This document shows, piece after piece, positions 16,326-25,098 of a stretch of DNA of 64,000 nt. The stretch comes from Chersky-840 sp963848335. GTDB taxonomy: Bacteria; Actinomycetota; Acidimicrobiia; Acidimicrobiales; UBA8190. The DNA is taken from positions 930,001 to 994,000 of the forward strand of contig CAWKDD010000003.1 of NCBI GenBank assembly GCA_963848335.1, in the 5' to 3' direction. The notes below the pieces were generated by a model, which had not been told where the DNA came from, ran no database searches, and was given only the letters and a program-made list of their open reading frames with translations. The translations under genes were made by a program, and so were the position numbers. How positions within the stretch are numbered: position 1 is the first letter of the stretch; the number at the start of each line of letters is the position of its first letter.

Positions 16326-17273
16326 TCAGGTGCCCGCCAAGCGGGTGACGACGGGCGCCAACTGCTCCCAGTTGTCGCCCTCGATGGAGAAGTACGAGAT
16401 CCCGTATTCCTGGCGGCGCCATTGCAGCTCCTCGACCATCTCGTCCAGGGTGCCGACGAGGGCGACCGGCACATGGAGCGCCTCGGAAGGCTCTATGCCG
16501 AAGGTGGGCGCCATGGCGTCGACAAGCTTCTGCGCGTCGTCGGTGATCATGACGAACCCGATCAGACAGTTGAGCTCGATGTCGTCGAACCGCTTCCCCG
16601 CCGCCTCCTTCACCCACGCCACCTTCTGACGAGTGGCCGACGGCGACGCGTTGGGTGCTGTCTCGACGCCTCCGGTCCCGGCGCGTAGGTCGACGTTGAT
16701 GCTCACGATGTCCCCCCACTGGCCCGCGAGCGTGAGCACTCGACGGCCTCCGCCTCCCAGGATCAGCGGTGGCCGGGGGCGCTGCACCGGCCTTGGCTGT
16801 AGGGAGTGGCCGGTGACGGTGTAGTGCGTGCCCGAGAACGAGAAGGGCTCGTCGGACTCGAGCAGCCCGGCGATCACGGCTACCCCCTCGGCGAAACGAT
16901 CGACGCGCCGCCCCGGCGGGTCATAGGAAATTCCCGACTCTTCGTAGTCCGATCGCATCCAACCGGCCCCGAGGCCCAGCTCGAGCCGACCACCGGACAG
17001 CAGGTCGAGCGTGGCGGCTTCCTTCGCCAGGACCAGTGGGTGCCGGTAGTCATTGTCGAACACCAGGGTGCCGATGCGAAGCGACGACGTGGCGTCGGCG
17101 GCCGCCATGAGGGCGGGCACCGGCGCCAGCTGGTCACCGAAGTGATCGGGGACGAGAAGCGCCGAGAAACCGAGGTCCTCGGCCTTGCGGGCCTGCTCGG
17201 CCCAGGACCGGGCCGTGGCGTCGGGAGCCTTGGAGAGCTGAACGGCAAATCGGAACTTCCGGGGGTGGCTCAT
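16326..17273 (-). CDS. LLM-class F420-dependent oxidoreductase
   Basis: This is a 315-residue luciferase-like TIM-barrel enzyme that uses reduced cofactor F420 or flavin. Family features are LVPDHFGDQLAPVPALMAAA, IGTLVFDNDYRHPLVLAKEA, the LSGGRLELGLGAGW signature and the GDIVSIN segment. The sequence closely follows the actinobacterial MSMEG_2516-type subgroup, whose substrates are unknown. ATG 17273 has an AGGAG site only 4 bases away. It lies seven bases downstream of the HAD phosphatase gene, so the two form an operon with acs upstream. Confidence 0.88.
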   Translation of the reverse strand: MSHPRKFRFAVQLSKAPDATARSWAEQARKAEDLGFSALLVPDHFGDQLAPVPALMAAADATSSLRIGTLVFDNDYRHPLVLAKEAATLDLLSGGRLELGLGAGWMRSDYEESGISYDPPGRRVDRFAEGVAVIAGLLESDEPFSFSGTHYTVTGHSLQPRPVQRPRPPLILGGGGRRVLTLAGQWGDIVSINVDLRAGTGGVETAPNASPSATRQKVAWVKEAAGKRFDDIELNCLIGFVMITDDAQKLVDAMAPTFGIEPSEALHVPVALVGTLDEMVEELQWRRQEYGISYFSIEGDNWEQLAPVVTRLAGT

Positions 17274-17279
17274 CGCTCC

Positions 17280-17792
17280 TCATTCGTAGTAGCCGGAGTG
17301 GATGTAGATGCAGGGTATGCCTTCGCTGTGGAACATGTCCCGGTTCCTCGGATCGTCCTCGAAGGCGAGCATCGGATCGAGGCCGAAATCCCGGAGCTCG
17401 GCGACCGCAGCGCGCTTGAAGCTCGACGCTTGTGAATAGTTGCCGCGGTCGCGCATCACGAGCACGTCCCATCGCAAGCGGTTGTGCGCCAGCCAGGCCA
17501 GCGTCTGGGGCTGCACGCGCAGAGGTCGACCCGTGAGCAGCACGATGCTCAGGTTGGGGTCGAGGAGCTCGAGGAGGCGCGCCACCTCCCCGACGAGGGG
17601 ATCGTCACCGCAGGCATCGAAGAAGGCGTCCCAGTCGCGACGCCCCCATTCCAGGAAGTGCTGGCGGCCGGCAGCGTCGGAAAGGACGCCGTCGATGTCG
17701 AAGATGACCGCCGGTCCGGGGGCAACGGCGGAAGTGCGCCAGCACCAGTTCCGGGGCACAGGCGGCGCAGGCCCGGTTCCAGCCTCGGTCAC
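17280..17792 (-). CDS. HAD-superfamily phosphatase-like protein
   Basis: This is a small protein of about 170 residues with the core HAD motifs. Motif I is VIFDIDGVLSD (nucleophile and acid aspartates), motif II is VLLTGRP, and a late FEDDPRNRDM segment carries the metal-binding acids, followed by IYIHSGYYE at the end. The arrangement is like polynucleotide-kinase 3'-phosphatase or 5'-nucleotidase-type HADs; the substrate is unknown. The start is uncertain: GTG 17792 is chosen and GTG 17759 is possible. The frame extends into acs but without coding character. Acs ends just upstream and the F420 oxidoreductase follows after seven bases. Confidence 0.78.
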   Translation of the reverse strand: MTEAGTGPAPPVPRNWCWRTSAVAPGPAVIFDIDGVLSDAAGRQHFLEWGRRDWDAFFDACGDDPLVGEVARLLELLDPNLSIVLLTGRPLRVQPQTLAWLAHNRLRWDVLVMRDRGNYSQASSFKRAAVAELRDFGLDPMLAFEDDPRNRDMFHSEGIPCIYIHSGYYE

Positions 17793-17817
17793 GCGCGCAC
17801 TTGAGGCCGACCCCCGC

Positions 17818-19788
17818 CTAGTCCTCGGTGGGCCGTGTCGCGGACAGGCGCCGGATCTCGTCCACCACCCGCGGATCGGCGAGGGTCGTCGTGTCTCCGA
17901 GATCGCGCCCCTCGGCCACGTCACGCAGCAGCCTGCGCATGATCTTCCCCGATCGCGTCTTGGGCAGCTCGTCGGTGAAAATCACGGTCCGGGGCCGCGC
18001 GATGGCGCCGATGTGGCGGGCCACGTGGCCCCGCAGGTCCTCCCCGTGCTCGGTCGTCACGGCCTGACCGGCCTTCAAGGTGACAAAGGCGATGATGGCC
18101 TGCCCGGTGGTGTCGTCCTTGGCTCCCACCACCGCGGCCTCGGCCACCGACGGATGGTTGACGAGCGACGACTCCACCTCGGCAGTGGAGATCCGGTGGC
18201 CCGACACGTTCATGACGTCGTCGACGCGTCCGAGGAGCCAGAAGTACCCGTCGTCGTCGATCTTGGCCCCGTCCCCCGCGAAGTACCGACCCGCGAACCG
18301 GCTCCAATAGGTCTCCTTGTAGCGCTCGGGGTCGCCGTACAGGCCGCGCAACATGGAGGGCCAGGGCTGGGTCAGCGTGAGGTACCCGCCGCCCCGCTCC
18401 ACCTTCTCGCCGGCGTCGTCGACGACCTCGGCCCCGATGCCCGGAAGGGGGAAGGTGGCCGAGCCCGGCTTGCAGGTGGTCACCCCGGGCAGCGGTGAGA
18501 TCATGATGGCGCCGGTCTCGGTCTGCCACCAAGTGTCGACGACCGGGCAGCGTCCACCGCCGATGTGGGTCCAGTACCACACCCATGCCTCGGGATTGAT
18601 GGGCTCGCCCACCGAGCCCAACACGCGCAACGACGACATGTCGTGGCGTTGGGGGAACTCCGTACCCCATTTCATGAATGTCCGGATGGCGGTGGGCGCG
18701 CAATAGAGGATGGTGACCCCGTAGCGCTCGACGATGTCCCACCACCGGTCCTTGTCGGGGAAGTCCGGGGTGCCCTCGTACATGACGCTGGTGGCGCCGT
18801 TGGCGAGCGGCCCGTAGACGATGTAGCTGTGACCCGTGACCCAGCCGATGTCGGCGGCACACCAGTAGACGTCATTCTCGGGGTGCAGGTCGAAGACCGC
18901 TCGATGGGTGAAGGCGACCTGGGTGAGGTACCCGCCGGTGCTGTGCATGATGCCCTTGGGCTTCGCCGTGGTGCCCGATGTGTAGAGGAGGTAGAGCAGG
19001 TCCTCGGCATCCATGTGCTCGGGTGGGCACGACGCCTCGGCGTCGGCCATGAGGTCGTCCCACCAGTGGTCGCGGCCCTCGGCCATCGGTGTGAGTCCGC
19101 CGGACTCCCCCGTGCGTCGGGCCACCACCACGTGCTCGATCGAGGCAGTGTCGGCCAACGCGGAATCGGCGTTCTCCTTGAGTGCCACGACGGCGCCGCG
19201 CCGCCAGCCGCCGTCGGCGGTCACGAGCACCTTGGCCTGCGCGTCGTTGATGCGGTCGCGCAGAGCGTCGGGGGAGAACCCCCCGAAGACGACCGAGTGC
19301 GCAGCCCCGACACGGGTGCATGCCAACATCGCCACGGGCAGCTCGGGGATCATGGGCATGTAGATCGCCACCCGGTCGCCGCGCTGCACCCCGAGACCCT
19401 TGAGGACGTTCGAGAACCGTTCGACGTCGGCGAGCAACTCGGAGTACGTGATCGTCCGGGTGTCGCCGGGCTCTCCTTCCCAGTGGATCGCCACCCGGCT
19501 TCCGAGACCGGCCGCCACGTGGCGGTCGAGGCAGTTGTGCGACACGTTGAGGGTCCCGCCGACGAACCACTTGGCGAAGGGCAGGTTCCATTCGAGCACC
19601 GTGTGCCATTCGTCGAACCAGTCCAGGGCCCGGGCCTGCTCGGCCCAGAAGTCCTCGACGTCGCGCCGGGCATGCTCGGCGATGGCGGGATCGGTGATCA
19701 CGGCCTGGTCCGCGAATCCCTCGGGAGGGGGGAACAGGCGCTCCTCGAGGTAGTAGTCCTCGATGGCGGGCCCACCGGCGTCCGACAT
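17818..19788 (-). CDS. acs: Acetyl-CoA synthetase
   Basis: This 656-residue enzyme makes acetyl-CoA from acetate, ATP and CoA through acetyl-AMP. The N-terminal ACS region contains WFVGGTLNVSHNCLDRH, then the P-loop-like YTSGTTAKPKGIMHSTGGY, WWQTETGAIMISPLPG, DGYFWLLGRVDDVMNVSGHR and the C-terminal PKTRSGKIMRRLLR, whose final lysine is the conserved catalytic and acetylation site. Length matches the family (about 650). ATG 19788 has AGGAGGG upstream. It is transcribed away from the MprF-like gene across a 154-base gap and probably with the HAD and F420 genes. Confidence 0.96.
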   Translation of the reverse strand: MSDAGGPAIEDYYLEERLFPPPEGFADQAVITDPAIAEHARRDVEDFWAEQARALDWFDEWHTVLEWNLPFAKWFVGGTLNVSHNCLDRHVAAGLGSRVAIHWEGEPGDTRTITYSELLADVERFSNVLKGLGVQRGDRVAIYMPMIPELPVAMLACTRVGAAHSVVFGGFSPDALRDRINDAQAKVLVTADGGWRRGAVVALKENADSALADTASIEHVVVARRTGESGGLTPMAEGRDHWWDDLMADAEASCPPEHMDAEDLLYLLYTSGTTAKPKGIMHSTGGYLTQVAFTHRAVFDLHPENDVYWCAADIGWVTGHSYIVYGPLANGATSVMYEGTPDFPDKDRWWDIVERYGVTILYCAPTAIRTFMKWGTEFPQRHDMSSLRVLGSVGEPINPEAWVWYWTHIGGGRCPVVDTWWQTETGAIMISPLPGVTTCKPGSATFPLPGIGAEVVDDAGEKVERGGGYLTLTQPWPSMLRGLYGDPERYKETYWSRFAGRYFAGDGAKIDDDGYFWLLGRVDDVMNVSGHRISTAEVESSLVNHPSVAEAAVVGAKDDTTGQAIIAFVTLKAGQAVTTEHGEDLRGHVARHIGAIARPRTVIFTDELPKTRSGKIMRRLLRDVAEGRDLGDTTTLADPRVVDEIRRLSATRPTED

Positions 19789-19942
19789 GGTGACGATCCC
19801 TCCTGGCGCGGGCCTGCGACGACTCGGTGCCGCCGCCGAGCCGAGCCTATCCAAGCGACCTACCAGCCCACCTGTCCCGGATCCGGGTTCGGGACGCGTC
19901 GTGGGCCTCGATGCACCCAGGGCCTGTCAAGATGGAAAGGCA

Positions 19943-22900
19943 ATGGCGGACGGCGCCTCCGAGGCCCCCACCCGCGTGCACGGCATCGAGGCCGGCACCG
20001 GGCCCGATGTCCTGACCGTTCCTGTCGAAGTGGGCCGGCGGGCCCTCGTCGTGGCCAATCTCGGGCTCAAGGCCCAGGCCACGCAGGCCTCCACGTGGGC
20101 CGCATCGGGGTTGGCCCGGGCTCTCGACACGTGGGAGGGCCCGGGGCTCGTGGTCGTCGCCGGGAACCTCCTGGACCTCGCCGGTGGGCCCGACACCCCG
20201 GCGACCGCCTCGGAGGCGTTGGCCGCCCATCCCCGGTTGGAGAAAGCGCTCGAGACGTTCGCGGCGGGCGAGGACCGGCGCGTCCTGTGCATCCCCGGGG
20301 AGACCGACTCCGCCCTGGGCACGGACGCGGCCCGAAGCGTGACGGATCTCGGGGTCGAGGTGGCCGGCTCCGTAGAGCTGCACATGGCGACGGCGGCAGG
20401 GAAGCGCATCGTGCGCATCGAGCCCGGCGTTCCCCCTGCGGCGACCACCACCACGACGGGGAGGCGCGAGACGCCGGGCGCCGAGGATCCGAGGCGGGGC
20501 ACCTTCACGCTGTCTCCCAACCCTGCCGCCGAGTGGCAGCAGGGCCTGGAGCGGCTGGCCGACCCGGGCCGCACCCCGCGGTTCTTGACGTCACGGCTGC
20601 TCTACCGGCGCTTCGCGCGCTTCGCGTGGTGGTTGCTCGTGCCTTTCGCCATCGCCATCGCCCTCCGGATCCCCGTCGTCTCCTCGGCGCTCGACCATCT
20701 CGTGTTCGGGCAGCCGGCGCCGTCGCGAGCCATCCAGCGCGCCCACGCCGCGGCGTGGGGGGCGCGCCTGTTCTTCGCGGGCGTGGTGTGCGTCGCCGAG
20801 CTCGTCATCCTGGCGGTGGTGCTGGGGTTCGTCGCCCGCAAGGCGTGGAGGACCCTGGGAGGAGGGGATCTCGACGGGTTCTTCGACGAGTCCCTCGCCG
20901 CCGGCGGCTCCACCACCAACGACGGGCCACGGGACTCGGCCCGGTCCCTGTGCGCGGGCGGGTACGCCGGGCTCGTGAGCGGCGCCACGCTCCAGGCCGA
21001 GCTGACGCACCTGGGGCCCGGGTTCTTCGCCTGCCCGGGCGCGGCGGGCGAGATCGTCGAAGAGCACCGCGGCCGGATGGGCCTGCTGCCGGTCTTCCTG
21101 GCCTGCCAGCAGCTCGCCTGGGTGGAGCTCGAGACCGGGGCGGAGCTGCACGTCCGCCTGCTGCTCACCAGGTCGGAGCTACCCGGGGCCACGATCCTCG
21201 AGCGCATGGCGGCTCGGGACCGCAAGGTGCACGACACCCATCCCATGGTGGTGGCCGCCTATCCCCACGGAGCTTCGTGGCCGCCGGCACCGGACCTGGG
21301 GGCGGTGCGCAGCCGTTCCCGGCGCGTCCGCAGATGGGCGGCGGGAGCCATCGCCGTGGCCGGGATCATCGACGTCCTCACCGCCGTCACCCCGCCGCTG
21401 CGGGGACGGCTCCATCTCGTGCTCGAGCTCCTTCCCTTCGTGGCCAGCCAGGCGGCCGGTGCCCTGGTGGCGCTGGTCGGGATCGGGCTGCTGGCGCTGG
21501 CCCGGGGCGTCCGGCGGGGCCAGCGGCGTGCGTTCGTGATCGCCGTGTGGGCCCTCTCGATCAGCGTGGTGCTGCACCTGGCGCGCGGGGGCGACGTGGG
21601 TGGCTCGGTGTTCTCCCTGGCCGTCGTGGGCTTCCTGGTCATGTACCGCCAGGAGTTCCCGGCCGCCTCGGACCGACCCTCCCTGCGCTCGGCGGTCATC
21701 GCCCTCGTGGGCGGCGTCGTCGGCATCACCGTGGTGGTGAGCGCCCTGGTGGAGCTGACGCTGCGCTTCGACCTCGACCGGCCCCGCCTGCCCCTGTGGC
21801 GCGCCGGCCAGGCGGTGCTCGAGCGCCTCGTCGGGCTGCGGGGGGTGCCGCTGCCGAACCGCCTCGACAACTTCCTGGCCCCCAGCCTCCTGGCCATGGG
21901 GGTGACCCTGGCCGTGGTGGCCGTGGTGCTGGCCACCCGGCCGCTCGTGGACCGGCGCCGATCAGGGGGCCGGGCGGCCGAGACGCGGGCCCGGGACATC
22001 GTCCGGCGCCACGGCGAGGGCACACTGGACTACTTCGCCCTGCGCAGCGACAAGCAGTGGTTCTTCCACCGGGACTCCATGGTGGCCTACGCCATCTACA
22101 GCGGCATCTGCCTGGTGTCGCCCGACCCCATCGGGCCCCTGGCCGAGCAGGAGCAGGTGTGGGCGGCGTTCCGCCGCTTCGCCGACGACCGGGGATGGGT
22201 CGTCACCGTGATGGGCGCCAGCGAGCATTGGCTTCCCATCTACCGGGCCACGGGGATGCACGACATCTACATCGGCGACGAGGCCGTCGTCGACGTGCGG
22301 GAATTCTCGTTGGCGGGCGGTCACATGAAGGGTCTGCGCCAGGCCCACAACCGCATCGCCAAGTACGGGTACACCGTGTCGTTCCACGATCCCGCCCACC
22401 TCGACCGCACCAGCGCCGAGAAGCTCGCCGGACTCATGTCCCAGGGCCGGCGGGGCGAGTTCGAGCGGGGTTTCTCCATGGTCCTGGGCCGGATCTTCGA
22501 CCCCCGGGACGAGAACCTGATCCTGTGCATGGTGACCGGCCCCGACGGCGACCCCGCGGCCATGTGCCAATTCGTCCCGGCCCGCGGCATCGGCGGCTAC
22601 TCCCTGGACCTCATGCGGCGCGACCACGGCGAGCACCCCAACGGGCTGATCGACTTCGCGCTGGTGTCGACGATCGAGCACCTGCGCGACCTGGGATGCC
22701 AGGGTGTGAGCCTCAACTTCGCGGCGCTGCGCTCGGTCCTCGAAGGGGTGCGCGGTGACGGGCCCACCCAGCGGGTGGAACGGTGGGCGATCAAGAAGAT
22801 GTCGAGCTTCTTGCAGATCGAGACCCTGTGGCGGTTCAACGCCAAGTACGGGCCCGACTGGCTCCCCCGCTACGTCGTCTACGACGCCGCCGAGCACCTC

Positions 22901-23122
22901 GTCCCCGTGGTGCTGGCGCTGTTGCGGGCCGAGTCTCTGTCGGAGGTGCCGGTCATCGGCAGGATGATCGCGGCGTCCGAACGGCGCGCCCACGCCACAG
23001 GCGACACGCCCGACTCCTCCACCGAGAGTGGCGCGTCGCTGCTCCGCCTGGAGGCCCCGCACCCCGGCGACACCGAGTCGGCTCCCACCCCGCTCGCTCC
23101 GCACACCTCCGAGCGGTCCTGA
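19943..23122 (+). CDS. MprF-like lysyl-phosphatidylglycerol synthase with degenerate phosphoesterase N-terminus
   Basis: This is a 1059-residue membrane protein. Residues 25-150 follow the order of a calcineurin-like metallophosphoesterase, but with altered metal motifs: VVANLGLK for SDLHL, VVAGNLLDLAG for GDLFD and CIPGETDSALG for PGNHDS. Membrane segments follow near residues 222, 272 and then between about 460 and 680, like the MprF flippase. Residues 680-1030 form the DUF2156 aminoacyltransferase domain (LDYFALRSDKQWFF, GRRGEFERGFSMVLGRIFD, NFAALRSVLEG, LWRFNAKYGPDWLPRYVVY). The enzyme would transfer lysine or another amino acid from tRNA to phosphatidylglycerol, lowering surface charge. 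ATG 19943 has GGAAAGG close by. Confidence 0.82.
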   Translation: MADGASEAPTRVHGIEAGTGPDVLTVPVEVGRRALVVANLGLKAQATQASTWAASGLARALDTWEGPGLVVVAGNLLDLAGGPDTPATASEALAAHPRLEKALETFAAGEDRRVLCIPGETDSALGTDAARSVTDLGVEVAGSVELHMATAAGKRIVRIEPGVPPAATTTTTGRRETPGAEDPRRGTFTLSPNPAAEWQQGLERLADPGRTPRFLTSRLLYRRFARFAWWLLVPFAIAIALRIPVVSSALDHLVFGQPAPSRAIQRAHAAAWGARLFFAGVVCVAELVILAVVLGFVARKAWRTLGGGDLDGFFDESLAAGGSTTNDGPRDSARSLCAGGYAGLVSGATLQAELTHLGPGFFACPGAAGEIVEEHRGRMGLLPVFLACQQLAWVELETGAELHVRLLLTRSELPGATILERMAARDRKVHDTHPMVVAAYPHGASWPPAPDLGAVRSRSRRVRRWAAGAIAVAGIIDVLTAVTPPLRGRLHLVLELLPFVASQAAGALVALVGIGLLALARGVRRGQRRAFVIAVWALSISVVLHLARGGDVGGSVFSLAVVGFLVMYRQEFPAASDRPSLRSAVIALVGGVVGITVVVSALVELTLRFDLDRPRLPLWRAGQAVLERLVGLRGVPLPNRLDNFLAPSLLAMGVTLAVVAVVLATRPLVDRRRSGGRAAETRARDIVRRHGEGTLDYFALRSDKQWFFHRDSMVAYAIYSGICLVSPDPIGPLAEQEQVWAAFRRFADDRGWVVTVMGASEHWLPIYRATGMHDIYIGDEAVVDVREFSLAGGHMKGLRQAHNRIAKYGYTVSFHDPAHLDRTSAEKLAGLMSQGRRGEFERGFSMVLGRIFDPRDENLILCMVTGPDGDPAAMCQFVPARGIGGYSLDLMRRDHGEHPNGLIDFALVSTIEHLRDLGCQGVSLNFAALRSVLEGVRGDGPTQRVERWAIKKMSSFLQIETLWRFNAKYGPDWLPRYVVYDAAEHLVPVVLALLRAESLSEVPVIGRMIAASERRAHATGDTPDSSTESGASLLRLEAPHPGDTESAPTPLAPHTSERS

Positions 23123-23137
23123 GGGAACGGCGCAGCG

Positions 23138-23617
23138 ATGACGAGCACGCCGTCGAGCGAGTGGAAACCACTGTCGCCGACCCTCATGAAGATGCGTCTC
23201 ACCGAGATCGCCGTGGTGGACGCGGTGCTCGCCGTGATCGCCGTGGTGGCGGCGGCGTCGGCAGGGAGTCCTATCGCAGCGGCGGCGGCCTTCGGCGCCA
23301 TCGCGCTGTGCGGCGGGGGGGCGTGGTGGTTCGTTCACAATCGATTTCGCGCCTGGGGCTACCTCGAACGCGATGAGGACCTCGAGGTCCGCCGGGGCGT
23401 GATGGTGCAGAGGCTGTCGGTGGTCCCCTACGGCAGGATGCAATTCGTCGAGATCACGGCCGGGCCCGTGGAACGCCTGTTCGGGCTGTCCACGGTGAGA
23501 CTGCACACGGCGGCCGCGGCCAGCGACGCCCGCATCCCGGGCCTCGATCCCGAAGAGGCGGCGCGTCTGCGCGACCGACTGGCCGCTCTCGGCGAGGCCA
23601 AGGCCGCCGGACTGTGA
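23138..23617 (+). CDS. PH-domain (YdbS-like) membrane protein
   Basis: This 159-residue protein has two adjacent hydrophobic segments near residues 25-65, followed by one bacterial PH-like (bPH2, DUF304) domain with the signature EVRRGVMVQRLSVVPYGRMQ and ERLFGLSTVRLHTA. Such proteins work as small membrane complexes with YdbT-type partners and have been linked in Bacillus to resistance against antimicrobial compounds. The stop overlaps the start of the larger partner by four bases (GTGA), and both follow the MprF-like gene, so the three probably form one envelope-related operon. Confidence 0.82.
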   Translation: MTSTPSSEWKPLSPTLMKMRLTEIAVVDAVLAVIAVVAAASAGSPIAAAAAFGAIALCGGGAWWFVHNRFRAWGYLERDEDLEVRRGVMVQRLSVVPYGRMQFVEITAGPVERLFGLSTVRLHTAAAASDARIPGLDPEEAARLRDRLAALGEAKAAGL

Positions 23618-25089
23618 TCAGCGGCGGGCCCGCCCCGGTGGCGTGGAGTCGCCTGCACCCGCTCTCCCCCGTCGTCCGTCTGGGTCGCGGGCTGCTCCCG
23701 CTCCTCGTGCTCGCAGGGTTGTCGTCGGTCCAGGGTCACCACAGCGCGACGTCGCAGGACGTCATCTGGATCGCGCTGGCCCTCTTCGGCGTGGTGTTCG
23801 GCGTCGTGCAGTGGCTCGTGACCCGGTGGGCCTTCGACGGTGCCACCTTGCGGATCGAGACCGGCCTGGTGCGACGCGACTCACAGCAGCTGCCCGTGGC
23901 CCGGATCCAGGCGGTGGACCTCATCCAGCCCTTCCTGGCCCGCGTGCTGGGCCTCGCCGAGCTGCGCATCCGCGTGGCCGGCGCCAAGTCGGCCCACCAC
24001 CTGTCGTACCTGGCCGAGCCCGTGGCAACAGACCTCCGGGCCCGGCTCCTCGCCGTCCACCACGGTCTCGACCAGTCCGTGCCCGAGCCCGACGAGCAAC
24101 CGGTGGCGATCATTCCCACGGGCCGGCTGCTGGGCTCGGTGCTGTTGTCGGCGACCACCTTGGGAGCGCTGGTCTTCGTCGCCCTCCTCGCCGCGCTCAC
24201 GGAGGTCTCGACCGCGGCGGCGGCCGCGGTGGCGGGATCGCTGGTCATCTACCTCATCGGGATCGGCCAGGGGATCTGGCGCCGCTTCAACGAGCAGTAC
24301 CAATTCACCGTTGCGCTCGCACCCGACGGGATCCGCGTCCGCCGTGGCCTTTTGAGCACGGTGTCGGAGACCATCCCGATCCGGCGCGTCCAGGCCGTGC
24401 GCCAGATCGAGCCGCTGTTGTGGCGCGCCTTCGGATGGTGCCGGCTCGAGGTCGACCTGGCCGGCATGCCCGGACACGGGCGCTCGGCCGGCGGTGGTGG
24501 ACGGGTGACCAAGGCCCTCCTCCCCGTCGGCCCCCGGCAGATGGCCATGGTGCTGCGCCAGGTCGTGCTGGGCCCGGTCCAACCGCGTCTGTCGGGCGCC
24601 CCCCGGCGGGCCCGGGTGAAGGCGCCGCTGAGCTACCACTTCATCGCAGCCGGCCACGACGCGGCCATGGCGGTCGCCGTCACCGGCAGGGTGCAGCGAG
24701 TCACCTGTTGGGTACCGCTCGAAAAGGCCCAGAGCGTGCGCCGGGTCCAGGGACCGGTCCAGCGCGCCCTGCAGCTCGCCACCGTGCACGTGGACGTGGC
24801 CGGGCGCAGGGTCGGGGCCAAGTTCCGCGACCGGGCCGTCGAGGAGGCCGACGGGTTCGTCGAGGACCTGGCCGTCCTCAGCCGGGGGGCACGGCGACGG
24901 GTGTCGGTCGACGCCATCGCACCAGCCTCGACGCCCGCGCCAGCGGGTGGTGTCGACGTGGCGGCACCGGCGTCGCCCCCACCGGGGTGGTTCCCCGACC
25001 CCGCGGGGCGCCACCAAGTCCGTTACTTCGACGGCAGGGAGTGGACCGAGTACGTCGCCGACGACGGCGTCACCGGCGTCGACTCGTGA
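23614..25089 (+). CDS. PH-domain (YdbT-like) membrane protein with DUF2510 tail
   Basis: This 491-residue partner of the preceding gene carries three bPH2-type segments: RIETGLVRRDSQQLPVARIQ, RVRRGLLSTVSETIPIRRVQ and a more divergent one with RVTCWVPLEKAQSVRRVQG. Pairs of membrane segments separate them (LLPLLVLAGLSSV, ALVFVALLAALTEV). The last 35 residues are a DUF2510 motif (PPGWFPDPAGRHQVRYFDG), a short domain often attached to actinobacterial membrane proteins. The GTG start is coupled to the upstream stop, and the gene lacks its own ribosome site. Confidence 0.82.
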   Translation: MISGGPAPVAWSRLHPLSPVVRLGRGLLPLLVLAGLSSVQGHHSATSQDVIWIALALFGVVFGVVQWLVTRWAFDGATLRIETGLVRRDSQQLPVARIQAVDLIQPFLARVLGLAELRIRVAGAKSAHHLSYLAEPVATDLRARLLAVHHGLDQSVPEPDEQPVAIIPTGRLLGSVLLSATTLGALVFVALLAALTEVSTAAAAAVAGSLVIYLIGIGQGIWRRFNEQYQFTVALAPDGIRVRRGLLSTVSETIPIRRVQAVRQIEPLLWRAFGWCRLEVDLAGMPGHGRSAGGGGRVTKALLPVGPRQMAMVLRQVVLGPVQPRLSGAPRRARVKAPLSYHFIAAGHDAAMAVAVTGRVQRVTCWVPLEKAQSVRRVQGPVQRALQLATVHVDVAGRRVGAKFRDRAVEEADGFVEDLAVLSRGARRRVSVDAIAPASTPAPAGGVDVAAPASPPPGWFPDPAGRHQVRYFDGREWTEYVADDGVTGVDS

Positions 25090-25098
25090 TGAGCAGGG

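Noticed and set aside
18565..22758. A 1397-codon open frame on the plus strand opposite acs and across the MprF-like gene
   Set aside because: It is the wrong-frame shadow of acs and the MprF-like gene: Arg/Pro/Gly-rich, with no motifs, while both real genes have clear family features.
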